A DNA stretch of 64,000 nt from Metarhizobium sp964253915 (GCF_964253915.1 NZ_CAXUSG020000020.1:3606-67605); one strand, 5' to 3'; shown: positions 19,828 to 28,538, numbered from the stretch's first letter. Numbers and translations are program-made. The notes: generated by a model from the sequence alone, not told the origin.

Positions 19828-21417
19828 TCAGCTTTCCAGCCAGACGCGGCTGGCGACGAAGCCGTTCGACATGTCGTTGCCGATGTCGTGGACGTAACCC
19901 TTCACCTGCTTGGTGGAGGCGTTCACGAAGTCGTTGAACATCGGCAGGATCAGGCCACCTTCGTCACGCACCAGCGTTGCCATGGTGCGGTACATGTCCT
20001 TGCGCTTGCCTTCGTCCAGTTCGGCGCGGGCTTCGAGCAGGATCTTGTCGAAGTCGGGGCGCAGGAACTTGGTGTCGTTCCAGTCCGCCGTCGAGAGATA
20101 GGCGGTGGAATACATCTGGTCCTGCGTCGGGCGGCCGCCCCAGTAGGAGGTGGAGAAGGGCTGGACGTTCCAGACGTTCGACCAGTAGCCGTCGCCCGGC
20201 TCGCGCTTGACCTCGATGTTGATGCCGGCCTTCTTGGCGCTGTCCTGATAGAGGACGGCGGCATCGACGGCGCCCGGGAAGGCGACTTCCGAGGTGCGCA
20301 GCAGGACCGGGCCGCTGTGGCCGGACTTCTTGTAGTGGAAGGATGCCTTGTCCGGATCGTAGGCGCGCTGTTCCATGCCTTCCGGGAAGAGGGCATAGGT
20401 CTCGTTGATCGGGAAGTCGTTGCCGACCTTGCCGTAGCCGCCGAGGATCTTCTGCACCATGGTTTCGCGGTCCATGGCGTATTTCAGGGCGAGACGCAGG
20501 TCGTTGTTGTCGAACGGCGCCGTGTTGCAATGCATGATGAAGACATAGTGGCCGCGGCCGGACGTGTTGAGGATCTCGACGTTCGGGGCGCGCTTCAACA
20601 GGCTGACGGTCTTCGGGTCGACGCGGTTGATGTAGTGTACCTGGCCGGAAGACAGCGCAGCGATACGGGCGGTAGCGTCGTTCATGACGATCAGTTCGAC
20701 CGAATCGACATAACCGCGGTCGGTGCGCCAGTCGTTCGGGTTCTTCTCGAAGGTGGCGCGCACGCCGGCTTCGAAGTTCACCAGCTTGTAGGGGCCGGTG
20801 CCGATGCCTGCCGTCGGGTTGTCGGTACCGCCGTTCGGCTGGATCAGCAGGTGGTAGTCGGAGAGCAGCAGCGGCAGGTCGGCATTGCCTTCGCCGAGCG
20901 TGACGACGAGGTTGTCGCCGTCGACCTTGAATTCCTTGATCGACTTCATCACGCCGAGCGCGCCGGATTCCGACTTTTCGTCGGTGTGGCGCTGCATGGT
21001 TTTCAGGACGTCGTCCGGGGTCAGTTCCTTGCCGTCGTGGAACTGCACGCCCTTGCGGATCTTGAAGCTCCAGACCTTGGCATCTGCAGAGGGTTCCCAG
21101 GATTCGGCCAGACCCGGCACGGCCGCACCCGTCAGCGGATCGGACTCGACCAGAACGTCACCCCAGCAGCGGCCGACGACGAAGGGGAACTGCGAAGCGG
21201 CCTTGGCCGGATCGAGGCTGTCGGTGGATGCGCCGCCTTCGAGGCCGAGCTTCAGCGTGCCGCCCTTCTTGGGCTCCTGCGCCTCTGCGCTTGCGGCAAA
21301 GAGATGCGTCGCCGCCGTCAGCGTCAGGCCGGCAGCCATGGCGCGGCCCATGAATTCGCGGCGGTTCATGCCACCGGCGGTCACGCGACCTGCGAGATAC
21401 TTGGTGAAATCGTTCAT
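19828..21417 (-). CDS. Tat-exported peptide-type solute-binding protein
   Basis: A 529-residue family 5 extracellular solute-binding protein (DppA/OppA type, usual size 500-540). The N-terminus carries a twin-arginine signal, MNRREFMGRAMAAGL, with cleavage near ASAEAQ (about residue 47). The mature protein has the family start KGGTLKLGLEGG, and WSFKIRKGVQFHDGKELTPDDV, the signature region around residue 120. It delivers substrate to the permeases encoded downstream. Family 5 proteins bind peptides, but also nickel, opines and other solutes, so specificity is open. GGGAACAGGGA precedes the ATG. Confidence 0.92.
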   Translation of the reverse strand: MNDFTKYLAGRVTAGGMNRREFMGRAMAAGLTLTAATHLFAASAEAQEPKKGGTLKLGLEGGASTDSLDPAKAASQFPFVVGRCWGDVLVESDPLTGAAVPGLAESWEPSADAKVWSFKIRKGVQFHDGKELTPDDVLKTMQRHTDEKSESGALGVMKSIKEFKVDGDNLVVTLGEGNADLPLLLSDYHLLIQPNGGTDNPTAGIGTGPYKLVNFEAGVRATFEKNPNDWRTDRGYVDSVELIVMNDATARIAALSSGQVHYINRVDPKTVSLLKRAPNVEILNTSGRGHYVFIMHCNTAPFDNNDLRLALKYAMDRETMVQKILGGYGKVGNDFPINETYALFPEGMEQRAYDPDKASFHYKKSGHSGPVLLRTSEVAFPGAVDAAVLYQDSAKKAGINIEVKREPGDGYWSNVWNVQPFSTSYWGGRPTQDQMYSTAYLSTADWNDTKFLRPDFDKILLEARAELDEGKRKDMYRTMATLVRDEGGLILPMFNDFVNASTKQVKGYVHDIGNDMSNGFVASRVWLES

Positions 21418-21530
21418 TCCCTGTTCCCTTTCTTCGTGGTGATCTGTTCTTTTTATGTTGATCGGTCACCTTCAAGCCGTTGTTCCCGAGGAATTTCCTC
21501 TTCTCTTCGGGCGACTTGCCGGTGAATAGG

Positions 21531-21549
21531 CCCGCAAATTTATTGCGGG
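21531..21549 (-). other. small hairpin after the enoyl-CoA hydratase gene
   Basis: CCCGCAA and TTGCGGG form a 7-bp stem with a five-base loop, 14 bases beyond the hydratase stop. No U tract follows, so it may be a weak terminator or a processing site between the CoA genes and the ABC importer genes. Confidence 0.35.
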
Positions 21550-21562
21550 GTCAAGCTTTCGT

Positions 21563-22345
21563 TTACTTTCCTTTCCAGATGGGATCGCGCTTTTCCGCAA
21601 AGGCGACCGCACCTTCCAGCTGGTCCTCGCTGGAATAGAGAATATCGACAGTGCGCAGTTGGCGCTGCGTTATCTTGTTCATCGCCGTCTGGAAATCCGA
21701 GCCTTCGGCGGTGCGGACCACTTCCTTGATCGCCGCATAAACCAGCGGCGGGCCGCTTTCGAGCAGGCGGGCGAGTTCCCAGGCGCGCTCCATCAGCTTG
21801 TCGGCGGGCAGGATCTCGTTGACGAAACCCCAGCGGTTGGCCTCCTGCGCATCCAGCCAGCGGCCGGTGAACAGCATGTCCATGGCGATGTGATAGGGGA
21901 TGCGCTTCGGCAGCTTGATCGAGGCGGCATCCGCCACCGTGCCGGAACGGATTTCTGGCAGGGCAAAGGTCGCGTGTTCGGCAGCGAGGATCATGTCCGT
22001 GGACAGGGCGATCTCGAAACCGCCGCCGCAACAGATGCCGTTGATCGCCGCGATGATCGGCTTGTTGAGGTCGCGCAACTCCTGCATGCCGCCGAAACCG
22101 CCGACGCCGTAATCGCCGTCCGGCGCATCGCCGGCGGCCGCGGCCTTCAGGTCCCAGCCGGCGCAGAAGAATTTTTCGCCGGCGCCGGTGATGATGGCGA
22201 CGCGCAGCTCGGGATCGTCGCGGAAATCGCGGAAGATCTCGCCCATCTTGCGGCTGGTCGGGAAGTCGATGGCATTGGCCTTCGGCCGGTCCATGGTGAC
22301 TTCGAGAATGCCGCCGACGCGTCGGGTGCGAACGGGGTCGGTCAC
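21563..22345 (-). CDS. enoyl-CoA hydratase, crotonobetainyl-CoA hydratase (CaiD) like
   Basis: A 260-residue crotonase-fold enzyme. The oxyanion-hole segments are FCAGWDLKAAAAG (about residue 60) and INGICCGGGFEIALS (about 105); the acidic active-site region is LPEIRSGTVADAAS (about 130), a form shared with CaiD. In context it would hydrate crotonobetainyl-CoA to carnitinyl-CoA. The start overlaps the stop of the CoA-ligase gene upstream by four bases (ATGA), so it belongs to the same operon as the ligase, acyl-CoA dehydrogenase and carnitine dehydrogenase. Confidence 0.88.
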   Translation of the reverse strand: MTDPVRTRRVGGILEVTMDRPKANAIDFPTSRKMGEIFRDFRDDPELRVAIITGAGEKFFCAGWDLKAAAAGDAPDGDYGVGGFGGMQELRDLNKPIIAAINGICCGGGFEIALSTDMILAAEHATFALPEIRSGTVADAASIKLPKRIPYHIAMDMLFTGRWLDAQEANRWGFVNEILPADKLMERAWELARLLESGPPLVYAAIKEVVRTAEGSDFQTAMNKITQRQLRTVDILYSSEDQLEGAVAFAEKRDPIWKGK

Positions 22346-24420
22346 GATGCTTTCCTCCTTCGCCTGATCAGGGCATCCGCCGCGACCACTCCCTGGCCTT
22401 CGGGCAATACCATGATAGGATTGATATCCAGTTCTTCGATGTTTGAAGCGTTTGAAACGACATAATCTGCCGCCGATGCGACGGCAGCGACAAGAGCGTC
22501 GATATCGCCTTTCGGCTGGCCGCGATAACCGCCCAGCAGCTTGGAAATCTTCAGGCCGGCGATGGCGGAGCGGATGTTTTCCGGTGCCGTCGGGAGCGTC
22601 AGCAGCGCGGCATCTTCCAGCAATTCCACCAGAATTCCGCCGGCGCCGACGGTCAGAACCGGCCCTGCGACCGGATCGCGCATGGCGCCGATGATGATCT
22701 CCGCCACCGGCTTGCCGACCATTTTTTCGACCAGGAAACCGCTTGCGACGCCCTTCATGGCCTCGGCTGCCTGCTGGACGGCTTCGCAGGTTGCCAGGTT
22801 CAGCTTTACGGCGCCCGCCTCGGTCTTGTGAGCAACGCCGAGGCCCTTCAACGCCACGGGGAAACCGATCATTTCGGCCCCGCGCGCGGCGTCTTCGGGG
22901 GTCTCGGCGATCCAGCCCTTCGGCACCGGCATGCCGGCAGCGGCAAGCTCGCCCTTGGCATCGGCTTCCGTCAGGGTGATGCTGTCGCCATCGACCAATG
23001 CCACCTTGAGAAGCGGTTCCTGCGATGGTTTTGCCCAGGCGACGGCGATCGCCGCCGCCGTCTCGGCTGCCGCAAGCGCCTCGTCGATGCCCATGAAGGG
23101 AACCACGCCGTTTTCGACCAGTGTCGTCGCCACGTCTTCCGGCAGGTTTTCGCCCATGGAGGCGACGATGCCGGCATTGGCGCCGGTCGCCTTGTGGGCG
23201 GCGATGACGGCGTTGACGGTGGTCATCCAGTCGACCGGATCGCAGCGGTCGGCGCGGGGGAAATCAAGGATGACGAGGTTCAGCGCATAGCCGCCCTGCA
23301 TCATCGTCGAGAAGGCGTGTGTCTGCTTCTCGCCGTTGCCCCAGACGAAGGTGTGGTAGTCGAGCGGATTGGAGATCGTCACCATGGCGCCGAGCGTGTC
23401 GCGCAGCGGCCGGTATTGTTCCGGCTTCAGGTCGCGGAAATCGACGTTGCGGCCAACTGCGCTGTCGGCGATCAGCGAAGCCTCGCCGCCGGAGCAGCTC
23501 ATCGAGGAGATCGCGTTGCTCTCCAGCGTGCCGACGACATGCAGGAGTTTCAGCGTTTCCAGCAGTTCGGGCAGCGATTTCACCCGGCCGATGCCGAGGC
23601 GTTCCAGCACCGCACCGGAGACCGTGTCGTTGCCGGCAAGCGAGGCGGTGTGCGACACGGTTGCCTTCTGGGCGGCTTCCGACTTGCCCATCTTCAGCGC
23701 CACGACCGGCTTCTTCAGCTCGCGGGCGCGGCGGCCGAGCAGTTCCAGCGTTTCGAGATCGTCGAACCCTTCGATATGCAGCCCGACGGCGGTGACGCGC
23801 GGATCTTCCAGCGCCGCGACGGCCAGCGCCGAGAGACCGGTCTGTGCCTGGTTGCCGGCGGTCATCAGGTAGGCGAGCGGCAGGCCACGCATCTGCATCG
23901 AGATGTTGCAGGCGATGTTGGAGGACTGCGTCAGCACCGCGACGCCGCGCTCGGTGCGCACCATGCCGTGCTGGTCGGGCCACAGAAGCGCGCCGTCCAG
24001 CATGTTGATGAAGCCGTAGCAGTTGGGGCCGACGACGGCCATATCACCGGCGGCTTCCACCAGTTTCGCCTGCAGCTCGTCGCCGTCAGGCAGTTCCTTG
24101 ACGGCTTCGGAAAAACCCGAGGCGTAGCAGATGGCGCCGCCGGCGCCGCGCTCGGAGAGCTGCCGCATGATCTCGATGGTCAGGCTGCGGTTGACGCCGA
24201 CGAAGGCGGCATCCGGTGCTGCCGGCAGATTGGCGACGGAGCGATAGCACTTGTAACCGTGGACTTCGTCCTTGGTCGGGTGCACCGGCCAGATATCGCC
24301 CTTGTATCCCATCTTCCGGGATTGCTCGACGACGCGGCCGGCCTCCTTGCCGCCGAAGACGGCGATGGATTTCGGGCGGATCAGGCGGTCGAGGGAGCCG
24401 GGGGCAAGCTGCTTGACCAT
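22342..24420 (-). CDS. NDP-forming acyl-CoA synthetase, single-chain alpha-beta
   Basis: A 692-residue acetate-CoA ligase (ADP-forming) family protein with alpha and beta subunits fused. The N-terminal CoA-binding Rossmann part opens with FGGKEAGRVVEQSRKMGY. The succinyl-CoA-ligase-like part contains the phosphohistidine-type motif KATVSHTASLAGND (His about 256). The ATP-grasp domain occupies about 490-690 (VALKGLGVAHKTEAGAVKLNL). In this operon it would activate gamma-butyrobetaine, crotonobetaine or carnitine with CoA, replacing the AMP-forming CaiC of enterobacteria. That assignment is by context; the fold is clear. Confidence 0.88.
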   Translation of the reverse strand: MVKQLAPGSLDRLIRPKSIAVFGGKEAGRVVEQSRKMGYKGDIWPVHPTKDEVHGYKCYRSVANLPAAPDAAFVGVNRSLTIEIMRQLSERGAGGAICYASGFSEAVKELPDGDELQAKLVEAAGDMAVVGPNCYGFINMLDGALLWPDQHGMVRTERGVAVLTQSSNIACNISMQMRGLPLAYLMTAGNQAQTGLSALAVAALEDPRVTAVGLHIEGFDDLETLELLGRRARELKKPVVALKMGKSEAAQKATVSHTASLAGNDTVSGAVLERLGIGRVKSLPELLETLKLLHVVGTLESNAISSMSCSGGEASLIADSAVGRNVDFRDLKPEQYRPLRDTLGAMVTISNPLDYHTFVWGNGEKQTHAFSTMMQGGYALNLVILDFPRADRCDPVDWMTTVNAVIAAHKATGANAGIVASMGENLPEDVATTLVENGVVPFMGIDEALAAAETAAAIAVAWAKPSQEPLLKVALVDGDSITLTEADAKGELAAAGMPVPKGWIAETPEDAARGAEMIGFPVALKGLGVAHKTEAGAVKLNLATCEAVQQAAEAMKGVASGFLVEKMVGKPVAEIIIGAMRDPVAGPVLTVGAGGILVELLEDAALLTLPTAPENIRSAIAGLKISKLLGGYRGQPKGDIDALVAAVASAADYVVSNASNIEELDINPIMVLPEGQGVVAADALIRRRRKAS

Positions 24421-24423
24421 GCC

Positions 24424-25584
24424 TTACGCTCCGAACGGCCGCAGCAGGTCGCGGCTGATGATGTGGCGCTGGATTTCCGATGTGCCGTCCCAGATGCGCT
24501 CGACGCGGGCATCGCGCCAGAAGCGGGCAAGCGGCAGGTCGTCCATCAGGCCCATGCCGCCAAAAATCTGGATGGCTTCGTCGGTGACCTTGGCGAGCAT
24601 TTCGGTGGCGAAGACCTTTGCCGAGGCGATCTCGCGGTTGGCCGGCAGGCCCTGGTCGAGGCGCCAGGCGGCGGCGAGCGTCAGGTAGTCGGCGGCATCG
24701 ATTGAGGTGATCATGTCGGCGAGCTTGAAGGAAACGCCCTGGTTGGCGCCGATCGGCTTGCCGAACTGCTTGCGCTCGGCCGCATAGGGCAGGGCGATGT
24801 CGAAGACGCGCCGGGCGCGGCCGACCGAGGTGGCGGCGACGGTGATGCGTGTGGCGTAGAGCCAGTCGTTGGCGATGTCGAAGCCCTTGTGCAGCTCGCC
24901 GAGGATCTGCGAGGAGGGCAGGCGGCATTCGTCGAAGGTCAGGATGCAATTCTTGTAGCCGCGATGCGAGACGGAATTGTAGCCCTCGCGGATTTCGAAG
25001 CCTGGCGTACCGCGGTCGACGAGGAAGCAGGTGATGAGTTTTTTCGGGCCGCGCGCCGTCTGCTCCTCACCCGTCGCGATGAAGACGATGACGAAATCGG
25101 CGATGTTGGCATGGCTGATGAAATGTTTGGTGCCGTTGACCACCCAGTCGTCGCCGTCCTTGCGGGCAAAACACTTCATGCCGCGCACGTCGGAGCCGGC
25201 ATCCGGCTCGGTCATGGCGAGTGCGTCGAACTTGTCGCCCTTGACCGCCGGCAGCAGATATTTTTCACGCTGCTCGTCGTTGCAGGCCATCAGGATGCCG
25301 GAGGGGCGGCCGAAAAACACGGTGAGACCCATGGAGCCGCGACCCAGTTCGCGCTCGACAAGGGTGAACGTCGTGTGATCGAGGCCGGCGCCGCCGACTT
25401 CCTCCGGGAAATTGCAGCCGAAGAAGCCGATGTCCTTGCATTTGCGGGCGATTTCCTGGCCGAGTTCCGGCGGCACGAAGCCGGTGCGCTCCACCTCGTC
25501 CTCATGCGGGTAGATTTCCGTCTCGACGAAATCCCGCACGGTCTTGACGATCATTTCCTGTTCGTCGGTCAATCCGAAATTCAT
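24424..25584 (-). CDS. acyl-CoA dehydrogenase, gamma-butyrobetainyl-CoA dehydrogenase candidate
   Basis: A 386-residue FAD-dependent acyl-CoA dehydrogenase of standard length. Family signatures: LAMTEPDAGSDVRGMKC (about residue 120), the FAD/ETF region with KQFGKPIGANQGVSFKLADM (about 240), the catalytic region ending YLTLAAAWR, and the C-terminal FGGMGLMDDLPLARFWRD followed by WDGTSEIQRHIISRD. In context it would form crotonobetainyl-CoA from gamma-butyrobetainyl-CoA. Only three bases separate it from the CoA-ligase gene. GAGGGAG precedes the ATG. Confidence 0.92.
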   Translation of the reverse strand: MNFGLTDEQEMIVKTVRDFVETEIYPHEDEVERTGFVPPELGQEIARKCKDIGFFGCNFPEEVGGAGLDHTTFTLVERELGRGSMGLTVFFGRPSGILMACNDEQREKYLLPAVKGDKFDALAMTEPDAGSDVRGMKCFARKDGDDWVVNGTKHFISHANIADFVIVFIATGEEQTARGPKKLITCFLVDRGTPGFEIREGYNSVSHRGYKNCILTFDECRLPSSQILGELHKGFDIANDWLYATRITVAATSVGRARRVFDIALPYAAERKQFGKPIGANQGVSFKLADMITSIDAADYLTLAAAWRLDQGLPANREIASAKVFATEMLAKVTDEAIQIFGGMGLMDDLPLARFWRDARVERIWDGTSEIQRHIISRDLLRPFGA

Positions 25585-25624
25585 TTTTGTTCTCCCTCGT
25601 ATTCTTGTGTGGGCGTTGGCGAAT

Positions 25625-25769
25625 GCCCCTCATCCGCCTGCGTCCTGCGGACCCTTCTCCCCGCGAGCGGGGAGAAGGGGATATGCCGCACCGTATTCCT
25701 CAAACAATAACCGTCGAGTGTGGCAAGTCCCCTCTCCCCGCGCGCGGGGAGAGGGTTAGAGCGAGGGGC
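25625..25769. repeat. Rhizobium-type palindromic intergenic element, copy A
   Basis: About 145 bases with two GC-rich palindromes (CTTCTCCCCGC..GCGGGGAGAAG and CCTCTCCCCGC..GCGGGGAGAGG) flanking a core that contains ATGCCGCACCGT and GTGTGGCA. The same arrangement, in the opposite orientation, is at 46452-46592. It lies in the 202-base gap between two carnitine-pathway genes and resembles the intergenic mosaic elements (RIME) described in rhizobia. The hairpins may affect transcript ends. Confidence 0.8.
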
Positions 25770-25786
25770 AAAGCCGCAAGCGCAAA

Positions 25787-27277
25787 CTACCGCTTCTGCC
25801 CCACCGCACGCCCGACCCCTTCGGGCTTCGGCAGGGTCGCATGCGCTTCGGTGATGGCACGCAGCTTCGACAGCACGCTTTCCGGTGCCGAAACCGCCTT
25901 GCCGGCCTTGGAGTCGACATGCAGCATCATCTGTTCGGCGGTGGCAACCGCCTCGTTCGTCGCCTTGTTGTAGATGGTCGAGAAGATATGCAGCCGCTTC
26001 TCGTCGCTCGACAGCACCTGGCAGGTGGAATAGAGCGCATCCCCCAGCTTGGCTTCGCCGAGATTGCGGATATGGGTTTCGACCGTGTAGTAGCTGTGGC
26101 CGTCGCGGACATAGTCGAGATCGACGCCGATCAGCCGCAGGATGCCGTCCGAGGTGTCGCCGAAGACCTGCAGGTAGCGATGCTCGGTCATGTGGTTGTT
26201 GTAGTCCACCCAGGCGGCGCTGACCTTGGTGTCGATGATGCGGATCGGCTGTGCTTCGCCCAGGTCCTTGTCGACCTTTTTGGCATTGGCCCAGAGATAA
26301 TCCTCGAACTCGGCGAGCAGCTTGCCGGCGCCCCAGCCGCGGCCTTCGTCGCCGCCCTTCAGCGCGTGCATGATGCCGACGAGGTTCTGGTCGCGGATGC
26401 GCTCCAGCTCGCGGATGCCGCGGGCGCCGGACTGGGCGTCCGATTGGTCGGCGATCTTGTCCACCAGCTCCGGCGTCAGGTCGACGACGTCCATCAGCTT
26501 GGTCCAGGGCCAGGAGAGGCAGGGGCCAAACTGGGCGATGAAATGGCGCATGCCGGCTTCGCCGCCGGCGATGCGGTAGGTCTCGAACATGCCCATCTGC
26601 GCCCAGCGCATGCCGAACGAGTAGCGGATGACGTCATCCAGCGTTTCGGTGTCGCAGATGTCGTCCTTGATCAGCCACAGGCCTTCGCGCCAGACTGCTT
26701 CCAGCAGGCGGTCGCCAACGAAGGCTTCGATTTCCTTCTTGAGGATGACGCCCTTCATGCCGATGGTGGCGAGCTTGGCCTTGGCTTGTTCCAGCGTTTC
26801 CGGTGTCGTCTTCTGGCCGCCGACGAGCTCGGCGAGCGGCAGCAGGTAGACCGGGTTGTAGGGGTGGGCGACGAACATGCGCTCGGGATGCTTCATGTCG
26901 CGCTGCAGGTCGGTCGGCAGGATGCCCGAGGTAGACGAGCCGATCAGCGCCTTGGGGTCGGCAGCGGCATCGATCTGGGTGATGACGCCGCGCTTTAGGT
27001 CGACGCGTTCGGGCACGCTTTCCTGAATCCAGTCAGCGCCTTGCACGGCTTCCTCGATGCTCTTGACGAAGGTGAGCTTGCCCTTCGGCGGCAGCGGCGC
27101 CATGGTCATCATCGCATAGGCGCGCTCGGCATTGGCCAGCACTTCGCCGACGATGCGCTCGGCCTCCGGATGCGGGTCGAACATGGCGACGTCGATGCCG
27201 CCGAGCAGGAAGCGGGCGGCCCAGGCCCCGCCGATGACGCCACCGCCGATGCAGGCGGCCTTGTTGATCTTGGTCAT
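25787..27277 (-). CDS. fused L-carnitine dehydrogenase / betainyl-CoA thioesterase
   Basis: A 496-residue two-domain enzyme. Residues 1-320 are a 3-hydroxyacyl-CoA-dehydrogenase-type NAD enzyme: GGGVIGGAWAARF nucleotide loop (about 9), SSTSGI (about 116), and the HPYNPVYLLPL catalytic-His region (about 140). Residues about 345-475 are a hotdog thioesterase with VDYNNHMTEHRYLQVF. This fusion corresponds to CdhA plus CdhB of Pseudomonas and to the bifunctional rhizobial carnitine dehydrogenases. It would oxidise L-carnitine to 3-dehydrocarnitine and hydrolyse betainyl-CoA to glycine betaine, the steps on either side of the upstream-encoded cleavage enzyme. Palindromic repeats sit on both sides. 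Confidence 0.92.
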   Translation of the reverse strand: MTKINKAACIGGGVIGGAWAARFLLGGIDVAMFDPHPEAERIVGEVLANAERAYAMMTMAPLPPKGKLTFVKSIEEAVQGADWIQESVPERVDLKRGVITQIDAAADPKALIGSSTSGILPTDLQRDMKHPERMFVAHPYNPVYLLPLAELVGGQKTTPETLEQAKAKLATIGMKGVILKKEIEAFVGDRLLEAVWREGLWLIKDDICDTETLDDVIRYSFGMRWAQMGMFETYRIAGGEAGMRHFIAQFGPCLSWPWTKLMDVVDLTPELVDKIADQSDAQSGARGIRELERIRDQNLVGIMHALKGGDEGRGWGAGKLLAEFEDYLWANAKKVDKDLGEAQPIRIIDTKVSAAWVDYNNHMTEHRYLQVFGDTSDGILRLIGVDLDYVRDGHSYYTVETHIRNLGEAKLGDALYSTCQVLSSDEKRLHIFSTIYNKATNEAVATAEQMMLHVDSKAGKAVSAPESVLSKLRAITEAHATLPKPEGVGRAVGQKR

Positions 27278-27320
27278 GATGTTTTCCGCGCCTTTGAAAT
27301 TCGAATTCGTGTTGTTGCGA

Positions 27321-27507
27321 AGCCCCCTCATCCGCCCTCCGGGCACCTTCTCCCCGAGGGGAGAAGGGGGAACCTGCTGCTTGCCGTCTGCACAATGCCC
27401 ATAACCTGGGCGATATCCTGCGGAAGCCTACCGAAAAAGCACGGCCGTTGCGGCCCACTCCCTTCTCCCCTCGGGGAGAAGGTGCCCGAAGGGCGGATGA
27501 GGGGGCT
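27321..27507. repeat. 187-bp element with 48-bp near-perfect terminal inverted repeats
   Basis: The arms 27321-27368 and 27460-27507 are inverted copies matching at 47 of 48 bases; each arm holds its own inner palindrome (CTTCTCCCC / GGGGAGAAG). The 91-base core shows no reading frame of note. It resembles a MITE or a RIME-like mosaic element. It fills the gap between the BKACE gene and the carnitine dehydrogenase gene, and could fold into one long hairpin in their transcript. Confidence 0.85.
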
Positions 27508-27526
27508 GCCTCGGCGCTTCCGGTCG

Positions 27527-28429
27527 TTACCGCTTCGTCAGTTTCAGCTTCTTGCGGACCTCTTCCGGCCCGATGATTTTCGCACCCATGCCTTCAATCA
27601 CCGAGACGGCCTTTTCGACCAGCTGGGCGTTGGTGGCGAGCTGGCCCTTGCCGACGTAGAGATTGTCTTCCAGGCCAACGCGGACGTTGCCGCCGGCAAG
27701 CACGGCGGCTGCCGGATAGGCGAGCGCATTGCGGCCGATGGAGAAGGCGGAGAAGGTCCAGTTGGACGGCACGTTGTTGACCATCGCCATGTAGGTGTTG
27801 AGGTCGTCCGGCGCGCCCCACGGAATACCCATGCACAGCTGGATCAGCACCGGATCCTCGATCAGGCCTTCCTCGACCAGCTGCTTGGCGAACCACAGGT
27901 GGCCGGTATCGAAGGCCTCGATCTCCGGGCGGACGCCAAGGTCGGTCATCTGCTTCGCCATGGCGCGCAGCATCGACGGCGTGTTGGTCATGACGTAGTC
28001 GCCAAGCGAAAAGTTCATCGTGCCGCAATCCAGCGTGCAGATTTCCGGCAGGCATTCGGCGACGTGGGAGACGCGTTCGGTGGCGCCGGCCATGTCGGTG
28101 CCCTTCGGGTTCAGCGGCAGCGGGTTTTCGACGTTGCCGAAAATCATGTCGCCGCCCATGCCGGCCGTGAGGTTGAGCACCACGTCGACCTCGGAATCAC
28201 GGATGCGGTCGGTGACTTCCTTGTAGAGGTCGTTGCGACGGCTCGGTGCGCCGGTTTCCGGGTCGCGGACGTGACAATGGACGATGGCGGCGCCCGCCTT
28301 GGCGGCATCGATGGCCGCTGCGGCAATATCCTTCGGCGAACGCGGCACATGCGGCGATTTGCCGGCCGTGTCACCCGAGCCGGTAACGGCGCAGGTGATG
28401 AAAACTTCGCGATTCATAGCAAGCGGCAT
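27527..28429 (-). CDS. beta-keto acid cleavage enzyme, 3-dehydrocarnitine type (CdhC-like)
   Basis: A 300-residue BKACE (DUF849) barrel enzyme. The zinc ligands are in IVHCHVRDPETG (about residue 50), with further signature segments NLTAGMGGDM, EICTLDCGTMNF, EAFDTGHLWFAK and the C-terminal NVRVGLEDNLYV. Enzymes of this class condense a beta-keto acid with acetyl-CoA. In Pseudomonas, CdhC turns 3-dehydrocarnitine into betainyl-CoA plus acetoacetate, and the adjoining carnitine dehydrogenase/thioesterase supports that role here. It is the first gene of the catabolic block, divergent from the CdhR-like regulator. Confidence 0.92.
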   Translation of the reverse strand: MPLAMNREVFITCAVTGSGDTAGKSPHVPRSPKDIAAAAIDAAKAGAAIVHCHVRDPETGAPSRRNDLYKEVTDRIRDSEVDVVLNLTAGMGGDMIFGNVENPLPLNPKGTDMAGATERVSHVAECLPEICTLDCGTMNFSLGDYVMTNTPSMLRAMAKQMTDLGVRPEIEAFDTGHLWFAKQLVEEGLIEDPVLIQLCMGIPWGAPDDLNTYMAMVNNVPSNWTFSAFSIGRNALAYPAAAVLAGGNVRVGLEDNLYVGKGQLATNAQLVEKAVSVIEGMGAKIIGPEEVRKKLKLTKR

Positions 28430-28480
28430 GATTTTCTCCCAGTGTTTTGCCAGACATTACGAGCCAAGTCGGCCCGGCGT

Positions 28481-28517
28481 GCTTTGCATTTCCGGAGCGC
28501 TGCTTTACATTATCGGA
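28481..28517. promoter_or_regulatory. two direct half-sites, 21-bp spacing, in the carnitine divergent promoter
   Basis: GCTTTGCATTTCCGGA (28481) and GCTTTACATTATCGGA (28502) agree at 13 of 16 bases and start exactly 21 bp apart. They lie between the BKACE gene and the AraC-type regulator. Tandem half-sites two helical turns apart are typical for AraC-family dimers, so this is the likely CdhR-type operator. No other gene lies between. Confidence 0.6.
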
Positions 28518-28538
28518 AATCCTTCCGAGACGGCCCCC

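Noticed and set aside
22828..24705. 625-codon plus-strand frame opposite the CoA-ligase gene
   Set aside because: Antisense to a full-length conserved ligase; composition is Gly/Arg/His-rich with no motif.
25620..25770. Possible CRISPR-like array from repeated CTCCCCGC palindromes
   Set aside because: The units are not regularly spaced direct repeats with unique spacers; they are paired palindromes matching a second mosaic element elsewhere.
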